A stretch of DNA of 64,000 bases from AP-15 sp963814805 (lineage in GTDB: Bacteria; Pseudomonadota; Alphaproteobacteria; ATCC43930; CGMCC-115725), in NCBI GenBank assembly GCA_963814805.1, contig CAWFER010000016.1:86058-150057 (forward strand), written 5' to 3'. Each line of letters opens with the position of its first letter. The stretch's first letter is position 1. Under the pieces are notes generated by a model. The model was not told the origin of the DNA and made no database searches. It was given only the letters and a program-made list of their open reading frames with translations. Positions 19,041 through 28,684 of this stretch are shown here, one piece after another. The position numbers and the translations under genes are program-made.

Positions 19041-20681
19041 TTAGAAATCCATGCCGTCCATCCCGCCCATGCCGCCACCGGGCAGGGCTGGCGCACCCTT
19101 CTGCGGCTTGTCGGCGACCATCACCTCGGTGGTGACGAGCAGTCCGGCCACTGAGGCGGCGCCCTGCAAGGCCAGACGCACGACCTTGGTCGGATCGATG
19201 ATGCCGGCCTTGACCATGTCGACATAGGCGCCGCTCTGGGCGTCGAAGCCGTGATTGGCGTCGTCCTTTTCCAAGAGCTTGCCGACAATGACCGAGCCGT
19301 CTTCTCCGGCATTGGCAAAAATCTGCCGTGCCGGCGCCCGTAGCGCCCGGCGAACGATGTCGATGCCGACTTTCTGGTCGTCGTTCTCGGGGTTCAACCC
19401 GCCGAGCCGCTTGCTTGCGTAAAGGAGCGTGACGCCGCCGCCGGCGACCACGCCCTCCTCGACCGCCGCCCTGGTCGCATGGATCGCGTCGTCGACCCGG
19501 TCCTTGCGCTCCTTGACCTCGATTTCGGTCGCGCCGCCGACCCGGATGATGGCGACGCCGCCGGCCAGCTTGGCCAGCCGCTCCTGCAATTTTTCCTTGT
19601 CGTATTCTGAACTCGTCTCCTCGATCTGTGCGCGCAATTGCGCGCAGCGACCCTCGATATCCGCCTTCTTGCCGGCGCCGTCGATGATCGTCGTGTTTTC
19701 CTTCTCGATGCGCACCCGCTTGGCCCGGCCGAGCATGTCGAGGGTGACGTTTTCGAGCTTGATGCCGAGGTCCTCGCTGATCACCTGGCCGCCGGTCAGG
19801 ACCGCAAGGTCCTCGAGCATCGATTTGCGCCGGTCGCCAAAGCCGGGGGCCTTGACCGCCGCCACCTTGAGCCCGCCGCGCAATTTGTTGACGACGAGCG
19901 TCGCCAGCGCCTCGCCCTCGATTTCCTCGGCGACGATCAGCAGCGGGTTGCCGCTCTGGACGACCGCTTCGAGCAAGGGAAGGATCGGCTGGAGGCCGGA
20001 CAGCTTCTTTTCGAATAAGAGGACGTGTGGATTTTCGAGTTCGCAGATCATCTTTTCGGCATTGGTCACGAAATAGGGCGAGAGATAGCCACGATCGAAC
20101 TGCATGCCCTCAACGATATCGAGTTCGGTTTCGAGGCTCTTGGCCTCCTCGACCGTGATGACGCCCTCGTTGCCGACCTTGTCCATCGCGTTCGCGATCA
20201 TCTCGCCGATCTCGCGGTCGTCATTGGCCGAGATCGTTCCGATCTGCGCGATCTCCGCATTGGTCGAGACCTTTTTGGAGACCTTCTCGATGTCGTTGAC
20301 CACCAATTCCACGGCCATGTCGATGCCGCGCTTCAAATCCATCGGGTTCATGCCGGCGGCAACTGCCTTTGATCCCTCGCGCACGATCGCCTGAGCGAGC
20401 ACGGTCGCGGTGGTGGTGCCGTCGCCGGCCTGATCGCTGGTGCGGGTGGCGACCTCCTTGACCATCTGCGCGCCCATATTCTCGAATTTTTCGGCGAGCT
20501 CGATTTCCTTGGCGACGGTGACTCCATCCTTGGTGATGCGCGGCGCGCCGTAGGATTTGTCGAGGACGACATTGCGACCTTTCGGGCCGAGGGTCACCTT
20601 GACCGCATTGGCGAGAATGTCGATGCCGCGCAGCATGTGGTCTCGCGCATCGCCATTAAATCTGATTTCCTTGGCAGCCAT
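19041..20681 (-). CDS. groEL: Chaperonin GroEL
   Basis: The 546-residue ATP-driven folding chamber subunit starts at the ATG at 20681 (MAAKEIRFNGDARDHMLRG). Family signatures include VTLGPKGRNVVLDKSYG, the ATP-site GDGTTTATVLAQAI, and AAVEEGVVAGGGVTLLY. The C-terminus carries the usual Gly/Met tail, here GGGMGGMDGMDF. It follows groES by 16 bases and is controlled with it by the CIRCE element upstream of groES. The frame is intact. Confidence 0.98.
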   Translation of the reverse strand: MAAKEIRFNGDARDHMLRGIDILANAVKVTLGPKGRNVVLDKSYGAPRITKDGVTVAKEIELAEKFENMGAQMVKEVATRTSDQAGDGTTTATVLAQAIVREGSKAVAAGMNPMDLKRGIDMAVELVVNDIEKVSKKVSTNAEIAQIGTISANDDREIGEMIANAMDKVGNEGVITVEEAKSLETELDIVEGMQFDRGYLSPYFVTNAEKMICELENPHVLLFEKKLSGLQPILPLLEAVVQSGNPLLIVAEEIEGEALATLVVNKLRGGLKVAAVKAPGFGDRRKSMLEDLAVLTGGQVISEDLGIKLENVTLDMLGRAKRVRIEKENTTIIDGAGKKADIEGRCAQLRAQIEETSSEYDKEKLQERLAKLAGGVAIIRVGGATEIEVKERKDRVDDAIHATRAAVEEGVVAGGGVTLLYASKRLGGLNPENDDQKVGIDIVRRALRAPARQIFANAGEDGSVIVGKLLEKDDANHGFDAQSGAYVDMVKAGIIDPTKVVRLALQGAASVAGLLVTTEVMVADKPQKGAPALPGGGMGGMDGMDF

Positions 20682-20697
20682 GTCCGGTATCCCCTGG

Positions 20698-21012
20698 TTA
20701 AGCGGCTTGCTTCGCTGCGACGGCCCGATCGAGCACACCCATGATGTCGGTTTCCTTCATGATCATCAGGTCCTCGCCATCGAGCTTGACCTCGGAGCCC
20801 GACCATTTTCCGAACAGCACGCGGTCGCCGCTCTTGACGTCGAGCGGGTGCACCTTGCCCCCCTCGTCGCGCATGCCGGGGCCGACGGCGACCACCTCGC
20901 CCTCAGTCGGCTTCTCCTGTGCTGTGTCGGGGATGAAGATGCCGCCCGCGGTTTTCACTTCTGGCTCGACACGGCGGACCAGGACGCGGTCCTGCAATGG
21001 ACGCAGTTTCAT
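20698..21012 (-). CDS. groES: Co-chaperonin GroES
   Basis: A 104-residue lid subunit beginning MKLRPLQDRVLVRRVEPE, with the mobile loop around KTAGGIFIPDTAQEKP and the KSGDRVLFGKWSGSEVKLDG signature. The length is slightly above the usual 95-98 because of the C-terminal DRAVAAKQAA. It is the first gene of groES-groEL. Confidence 0.97.
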   Translation of the reverse strand: MKLRPLQDRVLVRRVEPEVKTAGGIFIPDTAQEKPTEGEVVAVGPGMRDEGGKVHPLDVKSGDRVLFGKWSGSEVKLDGEDLMIMKETDIMGVLDRAVAAKQAA

Positions 21013-21046
21013 CGACGGTCTCCTCGGACCAAAATTTTGGGAAGGG

Positions 21047-21073
21047 CTGGCACTGTCGGACCGCGAGTGCCAA
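21047..21073 (-). promoter_or_regulatory. CIRCE operator (HrcA site)
   Basis: Read leftward, TTGGCACTC and CAGTGCCAG flank nine bases, matching the CIRCE consensus TTAGCACTC-N9-GAGTGCTAA with few changes. It lies 35 bases before the groES start and implies HrcA repression of groES-groEL. Confidence 0.9.
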
Positions 21074-21100
21074 CGCGTATTACGGTACGTGAGGCGTCAA
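21074..21100 (-). promoter_or_regulatory. Putative groESL promoter
   Basis: Read leftward, TTGACG (21095-21100) and TACGCG (21074-21079) are 15 bases apart and abut the CIRCE element, so HrcA bound there would block the start site. The -10 match is weak and spacing is short; a heat-shock sigma promoter is an alternative reading. Confidence 0.4.
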
Positions 21101-21329
21101 CCTGCCATATACAACCGCAAATGATTTTGGATCAGGCCCACAGCCGCCGGCGCAGGCAGACACCGATAGGCTGACCGAAGTGACGCCCTAGAAGTAATAC
21201 AAACAGGCTGACGACCGCGTTGGCGCGCAGAGCCATCTCGCGCCGCTCGACCTGAACTTCGCGCCAGATTCTTCAGAATGAGTAGTTTCCGAGCCTAACG
21301 GGGATTATTGACGATATCATCTAGAGCGA

Positions 21330-22049
21330 ATGAGCACTCAATCGAATTGGCCCCGCAACCGGCTTTTGCTCGCCCTTCCCGTCGCCGATATCGAACAGAT
21401 TCTGCCGGATCTCGAACGGATTTACTGTCAGCGCGAACAGATCCTGATGGATGCCGATAGTTCTGCTCGATCATGTATTCTTCCCCGACAGCGGTGTCAT
21501 CTCGGTGGTGGCGGTTTATGCGGACGGCAGCTATTATTGAGATGGCGACGATCGGCAGGGAGGGCTGCACCGGGGTGCAGGCGATCTTTGGCGCGGAGAA
21601 TTCCTCGGTCCGGCTTCTCGTTCAGATCCCCGGGGGAGCCGCACGGATGTCGAGCGCGGCGTTCACCCGGGCGATGGCGTCGATGCCGTCCTTCCGAACC
21701 CTGATGTACGCCTACATTCAGGCGTTTCTTGAGCAGGTCCTGGTGTCGGTGGCGTGCAACGGTGCGCACAGCCTCAAGCAGCGCTTTGCGCGTTGGCTTT
21801 TGATGATGCGCGACCGCGGCGACAATGATGCACTCCAAATCACCCAAAACCTGCTCGCCGAAATGCTGGGTGTCCAGAGGCCAACCATCACCAACGCCGC
21901 CCGGGTGTTGGAACGTGCCGGTTTGATCGCGCGCGGCCGGCGGCAGGTCACGATCCTTGATCGGCAGGGCCTCGCTGGGGAATCTGTGCGAATGTTATCA
22001 GTTGGTCCGGGCGCGGATCGCTTTTCACCTTCCCAGATCGTACGGATAA
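21330..22049 (+). CDS. Crp/Fnr family transcriptional regulator, frameshifted
   Basis: The gene starts at ATG 21330 (MSTQSNWPRNRLLLALPVAD). An N-terminal cyclic-nucleotide-binding-type beta barrel (FFPDSGVISVVAVYADG, IGREGCTGVQAIFG) precedes a winged helix whose recognition helix lies in LAEMLGVQRPTITNAARVL. Breaks near 21457 and 21535 change frame, and a third near 21985 hides the usual ending CECYQLVRARIAFHLPRSYG, which stops at the TAA at 22047-22049. No Fnr-type Cys cluster was seen, so it is not an Fe-S oxygen sensor. This subtype is common and mostly uncharacterised in alphaproteobacteria. It may control the signalling gene downstream, an inference from position only. Confidence 0.8.
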
Positions 22050-22068
22050 AAAAGCGAGCCGCCCATAA

Positions 22069-22090
22069 GTCGGTAATGTACATTACCGAC
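22069..22090. promoter_or_regulatory. Perfect 22-bp palindrome, candidate operator
   Basis: GTCGGTAATGT at 22069-22079 is followed directly by its exact reverse complement at 22080-22090. A gap-free 11+11 palindrome of mixed composition is characteristic of a dimeric regulator site. It lies 20 bases past the Crp-like stop and about 140 bases before the large signalling gene. The regulator is unknown. Confidence 0.6.
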
Positions 22091-22094
22091 AATA

Positions 22095-22133
22095 CCCGCC
22101 GGACGGGATTACAAATCTCGGCCTGCCGGCGGG
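22095..22133. repeat. 8-bp perfect inverted repeat with 23-base loop
   Basis: CCCGCCGG at 22095-22102 and CCGGCGGG at 22126-22133 can pair perfectly. It follows the 22-bp palindrome and may be a terminator for the Crp-like gene or part of a structured leader; no T-run follows. Confidence 0.4.
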
Positions 22134-22231
22134 TGACAGGCGCTCTCCGGCGAGGTCTTAGGTCAAGCCGCAATAACGAATTCTCGAAAAAGCGTCTTTG
22201 CGCGACACTGACAGGCCGAGCGTGCATTGCT

Positions 22232-25200
22232 ATGAGAGGACAGGGTCAGAGACAGGCCGGAGCGGCTCGTCCGCGGCCAAGCCGGCGTTCGTCGCGAAGG
22301 CGTCTGTCGCCGCCCGCCGCTGACGAGATTCCCGGTCGTCGGGCTCGGCGCCTCGGCCGGCGGCCTCGATGCCTTCCGCAGGCTGCTCGCCGTGCTCCCG
22401 GGCGGCACCGGCATGGCCTTCATCCTGATCCAGCATCTCGATCCGACGCATGCGAGCATGATGGTCGATCTGCTGGCCGGCCATACGCCGCTCAAAGTCC
22501 AGCAGGCGGCGGACGGGATGCCGATCGAGCCCGAGCATGTCTATCTCATTCCGCCGGGCGACTATCTCTCGATCCGCGGCGGCGTCCTGCGCCTATCGCA
22601 GCCGCGCGAGCGTCATGGCGCGCGCCTGCCGTTCGATTTCTTTTTGCGCTCGCTGGCCGAAGAGATCGGCGAGCGCGCGATCTGCGTGATCCTTTCGGGA
22701 ACCGGCAGCGACGGCAGCCTGGGGCTGAAGGCGGTCAAGGAGCAGGGCGGGCTCGTCATCGCGCAGGATCCGGACGAGGCCGAGTATGACGGCATGCCGC
22801 GCAGCGCGATCATGACCGGCGCCGTCGACCTCGTGCTGCCGGTCGCCGAGATTCCCGAAATCCTCGCCAAATACGGTCGGCGCAAGGGCTTGTCGCCGGA
22901 CGATCATCCCCCGGATCGGTTGGCCGAGATCGTCAATCTGCTGCGCACGAAGACGGCGCACGATTTCGCGCTCTACAAGCCGGGCACATTGCTGCGCCGG
23001 ATCGAGCGGCGCATGGCGCTGGCCGGCGTCGACGACAGCGGCCGCCTATCTCGACATGCTGCGGCAGAATGCCGGCTGAACTCGAGCTGCTCGCCAAGGA
23101 TCTGCTGATCAACGTCACCAGCTTCTTCCGCGATCCGAAGGCCTTCGAATTGCTGGCGCAGGAGGTGGTTCCCGATCTGGTCCGCCGGCACCCGGCGGAC
23201 CGGCCGCTGCGGATCTGGGTTGCCGGCTGCAGCACCGGCGAGGAGACCTATTCGCTGGCCATGCTGTTTCTCGAGGAGATCGCGGCGGCCAAGCGCAATA
23301 TCAAGCTGCAGGTCTTCGCCTCCGATGTCGACGAGGATGCGGTCGCTCTGGCCCGCGAGGGGCGCTATCCGGAATCGATCGCGGCGGATGTGTCGCCGGC
23401 GCGGCTCGCCCGCTTCTTTACCGAGGAGGAGCATCGGCTACCGGGTCGTGCCCGAACTGCGCGGCGTCGTGGTGTTCACGGTACAGGATGTGCTGGCCGA
23501 TCCGCCGTTCTCGCGCCTCGACCTGATCTCCTGCCGCAACCTGCTGATCTATTTGCGGCCCGAAGCGCAGGAAAAAGTGCTGCTGCTGTTCCATTTCGCG
23601 CTCGGCGAGGGTGGCGTTCTGATGCTCGGCGGCTCCGAGACGGTGGGCAGCCTCGACGACCGGTTCGAGCCGATCTCCAAAGCGCAGCGGATCTATCGGC
23701 AGATCGGCCGCAGCCGGCCCGGCGAAGTCGATTTCCCGGTCGGCGCGGGCGGCCGCGCGCGAGCGATTTGGCCCGGAGCGCCGCACCCGCCAACCGCGCG
23801 GGGCGTCACCCCTGGCGATCTCACGCACCGCCTGCTGATCGAAACCTATGCGCCGGCGTCGGTTCTGATCAACCGCAAGCACGAGTGCCTCTATTATTCG
23901 GGACCGACCGACCGCTATTTGCGGGTGGCCGGCGGGCGAGCCCAGCCGCGATCTGCTCGACATGGCGCGCGAGGGCTTGCGCCAAAAGCTCGGTGCGGCG
24001 ATCCGGCAGGCGAGCCGGGAGCACGCGCAGGCGACCGCCACCAGCGCGCAGGCGAGCTTCGGCGGCAGCGTCGTCGCGGTCCGCATCGAGGTCCATCCGG
24101 TGCGCAGCGAACGGCGAAGAGCTGCTGCTGGTCAGCTTCTTCGACGAACCCGAGCGCGAGCAGCGATCGGACCGGCCGGCCGAGCCCGCCGATGACCCCT
24201 CGCGGGTCGCCGAGCTCGAACGGGAGCTCGACGCCACCCGCAAGGAACTGCAGAACGCCATCCACGACCTCGAGATCGCCAACGAAGAGCAAAAGGCGAT
24301 CAACCAGGAAGCGATGTCGGCGAACGAGGAGTTCCAGTCGACCAACGAAGAGCTGATGACCTCGCGCGAGGAGCTGCAATCGCTCAATGAAGAGCTGACC
24401 GCGCTCAACAGCCAGCTTCAGGAAACGCTCGAACGCCAGCGCAGCACGTCGAACGATCTGCAAAACATCCTGGACAGCTCCGGGGTGGCGACCCTGTTCC
24501 TGGACAGCGCGCTCAACATCCGCTTCTTCACGCCGGCGGCCAAATCGCTGTTCCGGGTCATCGCCACCGACATCGGCCGGCCGCTCGCCGATCTCACCCC
24601 GCTCGCCGCCGACCGCGATCTGCTGGCCGATGCCGGCGCCGTGCTCGCCAGCCTTGCGCCATTGGCGCGCGAGATCGAAGCCGAAGGCGGCGCCTGGTAC
24701 GTCCGCCGCATCCTGCCCTACCGCACCCAGGACAACCGGATCGACGGGGTGGTCATCACCTTTGCCGACATCTCCGAGATCAAGGCGGCCGAGCGCGAAA
24801 TCCAGGCGGCGCGCGCCTATTCCGACAGCATCATCGACACGATCCGCCAGCCGCTGGTCGTGCTCGACGAGGAATTGCGGGTCATTTCCGCCAATCGGTC
24901 CTTCTACCGGAATTTCGCGCTCGCCCCCGAGGAAACCGTCGGTCGAATGGTGGGGCTGGCCGGCGCCGGCCACCCGGAAATTCCGGGGCTGCGCGGCTTC
25001 CTCGATCGGGTCCGCGCCGAGCCCGTCCCGGTCGAGGATTACGAGGTCGAGGTCGAACTCCCGCAGCTCGGGCGGCGGCTCCTGCTGCTGAACGCGCGGG
25101 AGATCCGCGACGGGCTGGCGGGGGGACGCAAGATCCTGCTGGCGATCGACGACATCACCGAACGCAGGCAGGCGACCGAGGCGCTGGAGGCCGCCACGCG

Positions 25201-27031
25201 AGAGGCCGAGCAGGCCAATCTCGGCAAGTCGCGGTTTCTTGCCGCCGCCAGCCACGATCTGCGCCAGCCATTGCAGACGATCAGCCTGCTGCATGAACTA
25301 TTGGCGAAGAAGGTCGCGGATGAAGAGACCTTGCGGCTGGTCGGCAGGCTCGACGAGACCGTCAGCTCGATGTCGAGCATGCTGGACACTCTCCTCGACA
25401 TTAACCAGCTCGAGGCCGGGATCGTCCGCCGCGAGATGGTCGATTTCCCGATCAATGCCGTGCTCGAGCAGCTGCGCACCCAGTTCACCTTTCACACGGC
25501 GGCGCATCGCCTCGGCTGGCGCGTCGTCCCCAGCCGCCTCAGCGTGCGCAGCGACCCCCGGCTGCTCGAGCAGATGATCCGCAATCTCTTGTCGAACGCG
25601 GTCAAATATACCAACACGGGAAGGGTCCTGCTGGGCTGCCGGCGACGCGGCGAGATGCTGCGCATCGAGGTCTGGGACACCGGGATCGGCATTCCCGAAG
25701 AGCAGCTCCAGGCGATTTTCGGGGAGTTTCATCAGCTCAACAATCCGGCGCGCGAACGCAGCAAGGGCCTCGGCCTCGGTCTCGCCATCGTCGAGCGACT
25801 GGCGGGCCTCTTAGGCCACACCGTCGATGTTCGATCGCATCCGGGCAAGGGCTCGATGTTCGCCGTCGAGGTGCCGCTCGGACAAGATGCGCCGCACTGG
25901 CGGCCTCGCCAAGTCTGGCGCGAGGCGACGGACAGCGTCCATCGGAGCGGCGCCATCCTGATCGTCGAGGACGATCCCTCGGTGCGCGAGATGCTGGCGC
26001 TCCTGCTCGACGGCGAGGGCTACCGCACGACGACCGTCGCGGACGGGAGAAAAGCGCTGGAGTTGGCGGCGCGCGGGGCGATTCGTCCGGACCTGGTCGT
26101 CGCCGACTACAATCTGCCGCAGGGGCTGAACGGCCTGCAAGCCGTGACCGGCCTGAGGGAGACGCTCGGCCGCGAGGTGCCGGCTGTCATCCTGACCGGC
26201 GACATCTCGACCGGCACCCTGCGCGAAATCGCCCAGGGCGGCTATCTGCACCTGAACAAGCCGGTGAAGGCCAGGGAGCTGACCGATCTGATCCGTCGCT
26301 GCCTTGCGGAGCCGCTGCGACCGCTGCGAGCGGGCGCCCGGCAGCCGGCCGAACCGGCCGGCGACAGCCCGCAGCCGTCGCCCAACGTCGCACCGACCAT
26401 CTTCGTCGTCGACGATGACGGCGCGGTGCGCGAGGCGATGCGCGATCTGCTCCGGGCAAATGGCTGGACGGTCGAGACCTACGCAAGTTCCGAGGCGTTC
26501 CTCGACGCCTATCATCCCGGCGGCGGAGGATGCCTGCTGCTGATCGACGCCCGGATGCCCGGCATGAGCGGGCTCGATCTGCTGCAGCGGCTCAAGACCG
26601 CGGGAGACCGGCTGCCAGCCATCATGATCACCGGCCAGGGCGACGTGCCGATGGCGGTCGAGGCGATGCGGGCCGGGGCTGCGGATTTCATCGAAAAGCC
26701 GATCCGCGCCGGCGAACTGTTCGCCAGCATCGAGCATGCGCTGGAGCACGTCCGGGATGCGGCCAGATTGCCGGTTGGCCAGGAGGCGGCGGTGGAGCGT
26801 CTCGCCGGCCTGACCACGCGCCAGCGCCAGATCATGGCTCTGGTGCTCGCCGGGCATCCCAGCAAGAACATTGCCGCCGACCTCGGCGTCAGCCAGCGCA
26901 CGGTGGAGAACCATCGCGCCGCCATCATGAAGAAGACCGGCTCGCATTCGCTTTCGGCGCTGATCCGCCTGGCGCTCGCCGCCGACCCCGGCGCCGCGCT
27001 GTCGGCGCCGAGCCCTGCGGGCCAAGCCTGA
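22232..27031 (+). CDS. CheB-CheR-PAS-PAS-histidine kinase-REC-REC-LuxR hybrid, frameshifted in its N-terminal half
   Basis: About 1,590 residues combine a whole signalling chain. Order: CheB methylesterase (22.33-22.88 kb; VVGLGASAGGLDAF with the catalytic Ser, IQHLDPTHAS, LSGTGSDGS); CheR methyltransferase (22.92-23.70 kb; NVTSFFRDP, WVAGCSTGEETYSLAM, SCRNLLIYL); a long coiled coil (24.2-24.46 kb; NEEFQSTNEELMTSREEL); two PAS domains; HisKA with ASHDLRQPLQT; HATPase_c (NLLSNAVKYT, DTGIGIPEEQ, KGLGLGLAI); receiver 1 (LVVADYNLPQG); receiver 2 (LLLIDARMPGMSG); and a LuxR-type helix-turn-helix (TTRQRQIMALVLAG, NIAADLGVSQRTVENHRAAI). There is no membrane helix. From about 24.15 kb to the end the frame is open; breaks occur near 22310, 23060, 23440, 23935 and 24110. 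The start at 22232 is approximate. Confidence 0.85.
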
Positions 27032-27200
27032 GCGGTCGATTGCCCCAGCGGCTGATCCTGAGGCTTGGACGGCGCGCCGCTCCGCCGGACCAAGTGAACG
27101 CACGCATCGGGCCGATAGGTAGATTCCGAAGCTGGTGGCGGAGTTATCCTCTATCCACATTTAGCAGGGAAGTTCCCGGCCACATGCGTTGGAGGAAGTT

Positions 27201-27281
27201 ATGGAATTGATTCTGATCATCTTGGTCGTTGTATTACTTTTCGGCGGCGGTGGTTTTTGGGGTTACAACCGCTGGCGGTAA
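27201..27281 (+). CDS. 26-residue membrane peptide
   Basis: The reading frame starts MELILIILVVVLLFGGGG and ends FWGYNRWR: one hydrophobic helix, a Gly run, and an aromatic/basic tail. A strong ribosome binding site, GGAGGA at 27191-27196, lies four bases before the ATG, which argues that it is really translated. Similar tiny proteins with a hydrophobic helix, GGGG and a YR/WR-rich tail recur in proteobacteria and have no assigned function. It stands between the signalling hybrid and another membrane protein of unknown role. Confidence 0.7.
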   Translation: MELILIILVVVLLFGGGGFWGYNRWR

Positions 27282-27465
27282 CGGGCTCGTCGTTCACTTG
27301 CGGGTTGGCGATGGCAAGCGGTCATACCGGCCGTTCCGCCCGTTCCGCTGACCCGCCACCGGTGGCGACGTTATCATGCGGCGTCGCCGCTGATCGACGG
27401 CAGCGGCTTGTATCTCATCGTCGGTTCTATGCGTTCGATAGAGGCGACGGAGTTCGGTGGTCGAA

Positions 27466-27963
27466 ATGACATCTTCTACTTCGGCTTTGCGCCTTGGACC
27501 CGAGTTCGACGATTTTCTATTCGCGCCGATCGGCGAAGACAGAAACGGAATGTTGCTCAGTGTCCTCTCAGCGCTGGCGCGACTGGACATCGATCCTTGG
27601 CAGGAGGCTGCCGAATTAGCCGGGTTGCCGGGGGAGACTGCGACGCGGCGATTGGCGTCATTGATTGCGGAACTGCCCGACGAGCCAGCGCCGCATCCAG
27701 ACCCCGCGACGATTGCCGCTCGCTTGATCGCGCTGTTGCCGCGACCGGCTCGTCCCGCTAACCCGTCACGCACGGCGTTGCTCGGCGCTGGCGCGGCGAC
27801 CCATCCCCGGGCCATCATTTACGTATATGTAATTTTTATGGTGGTGGCATTGAGCGCGCAATGGATCGCAGCAGGCGGTCAACCGCCGGCGCAGGTCGGC
27901 AACGTTCAGGCGCCGGCCTCCAGCACTGTTTCCCCACCGGTGCAACCGCCGGTTTCTAGGTAG
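27466..27963 (+). CDS. Uncharacterised protein with one C-terminal membrane helix
   Basis: A 165-residue protein from the ATG at 27466 (an in-frame GTG lies at 27457). The soluble N-terminal part begins MTSSTSALRLGPEFDDFLFA and contains VLSALARLDIDPWQEAAELA, a helical pattern I associate with an uncharacterised rhizobial family. A membrane segment lies at about residues 116-136 (IIYVYVIFMVVALSAQWIAA), followed by a Pro/Ser/Val-rich tail that would be exposed outside the membrane. No enzymatic motif is seen. Confidence 0.65.
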   Translation: MTSSTSALRLGPEFDDFLFAPIGEDRNGMLLSVLSALARLDIDPWQEAAELAGLPGETATRRLASLIAELPDEPAPHPDPATIAARLIALLPRPARPANPSRTALLGAGAATHPRAIIYVYVIFMVVALSAQWIAAGGQPPAQVGNVQAPASSTVSPPVQPPVSR

Positions 27964-28279
27964 GAAAGAACTTGACGCTACGGAGCCGCGCCCGCCAAGT
28001 CTTGCCGATCCCGCCAATCGGTCGACGCCGAATAGCTCACCGACGCTGGAAGCGGCTCGTTCATAGTGTCGGATGACCCGCCTTTCCTAGGCATACTGAA
28101 CTGGCGGCTTGTGGCCACTGTGACGGATTTGACAATTTTACTTTGCAGTCCTTTCCAAAAACAGGGCTTAATCTCTGCGAGGGTTGGATCGCGCTCGACG
28201 TGAGACACACGCCAGACGCAACCCGCGAGGAGATCGCGGCGATAAGAACTAATATAAGATGGTTTTCGTTAAAGAGAAA
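27964..28279. other. Lower-GC intergenic stretch without a recognised gene
   Basis: Short frames on both strands lack family signatures and ribosome binding sites. Composition is less GC-rich than nearby genes, and the stretch adjoins a truncated universal stress protein, so it probably contains decayed sequence. Confidence 0.5.
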
Positions 28280-28610
28280 CTACGTATCAACGTTCGGCCC
28301 GACGTCAATTCCGTGATTGGCCAGATGCGCTGATAGGCACGTCGCATCGATCTCGTCGTGCTCGCCGGAGAGAGTGATCATCTTGACGATTTGGACCGAG
28401 CGCGACAGACGCAGCAGTAACGGAGCGTCGTGGACGGCCCTGACGGCTTCGCGACTACCGTCCCAGGCGATGGCAATTCTCGCGAGCACGCTCGGCTGTG
28501 TGACGGCGGGCACGATCTGAACTACGTCGCCGGCCGCCTCGAACCAGGATGCGTCAGCCAAGCGTTGCGCGGCCTCTTCGTTGAAGATCCTCGCAGCCGC
28601 GCCGGCCTAC
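28280..28610 (-). pseudogene. Truncated universal stress protein (UspA) remnant
   Basis: The frame contains RIAIAWDGSREAVRAVHDA and LSAHLANHGIDV, typical of the second UspA domain of tandem alphaproteobacterial universal stress proteins. An in-frame TAG near 28611 closes the 5' side, and no upstream UspA domain or start is present. The frame stops at 28280, before the C-terminal ATP-binding G-x2-G-x9-G(S/T) segment. Roughly a third of a normal protein is left. Confidence 0.6.
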
Positions 28611-28684
28611 AGGGTCCAGTATGGGCATATCGGACCGTGAACAGGACGGCGAGCCCCTTCGATGCTCGGCGACAGCATCGCCCC

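Noticed and set aside
18707..19096. A 129-codon leftward frame downstream of and overlapping the end of groEL
   Set aside because: It shifts frame relative to the Sel1 fragment and to groEL, has no ribosome binding site, and matches no family.
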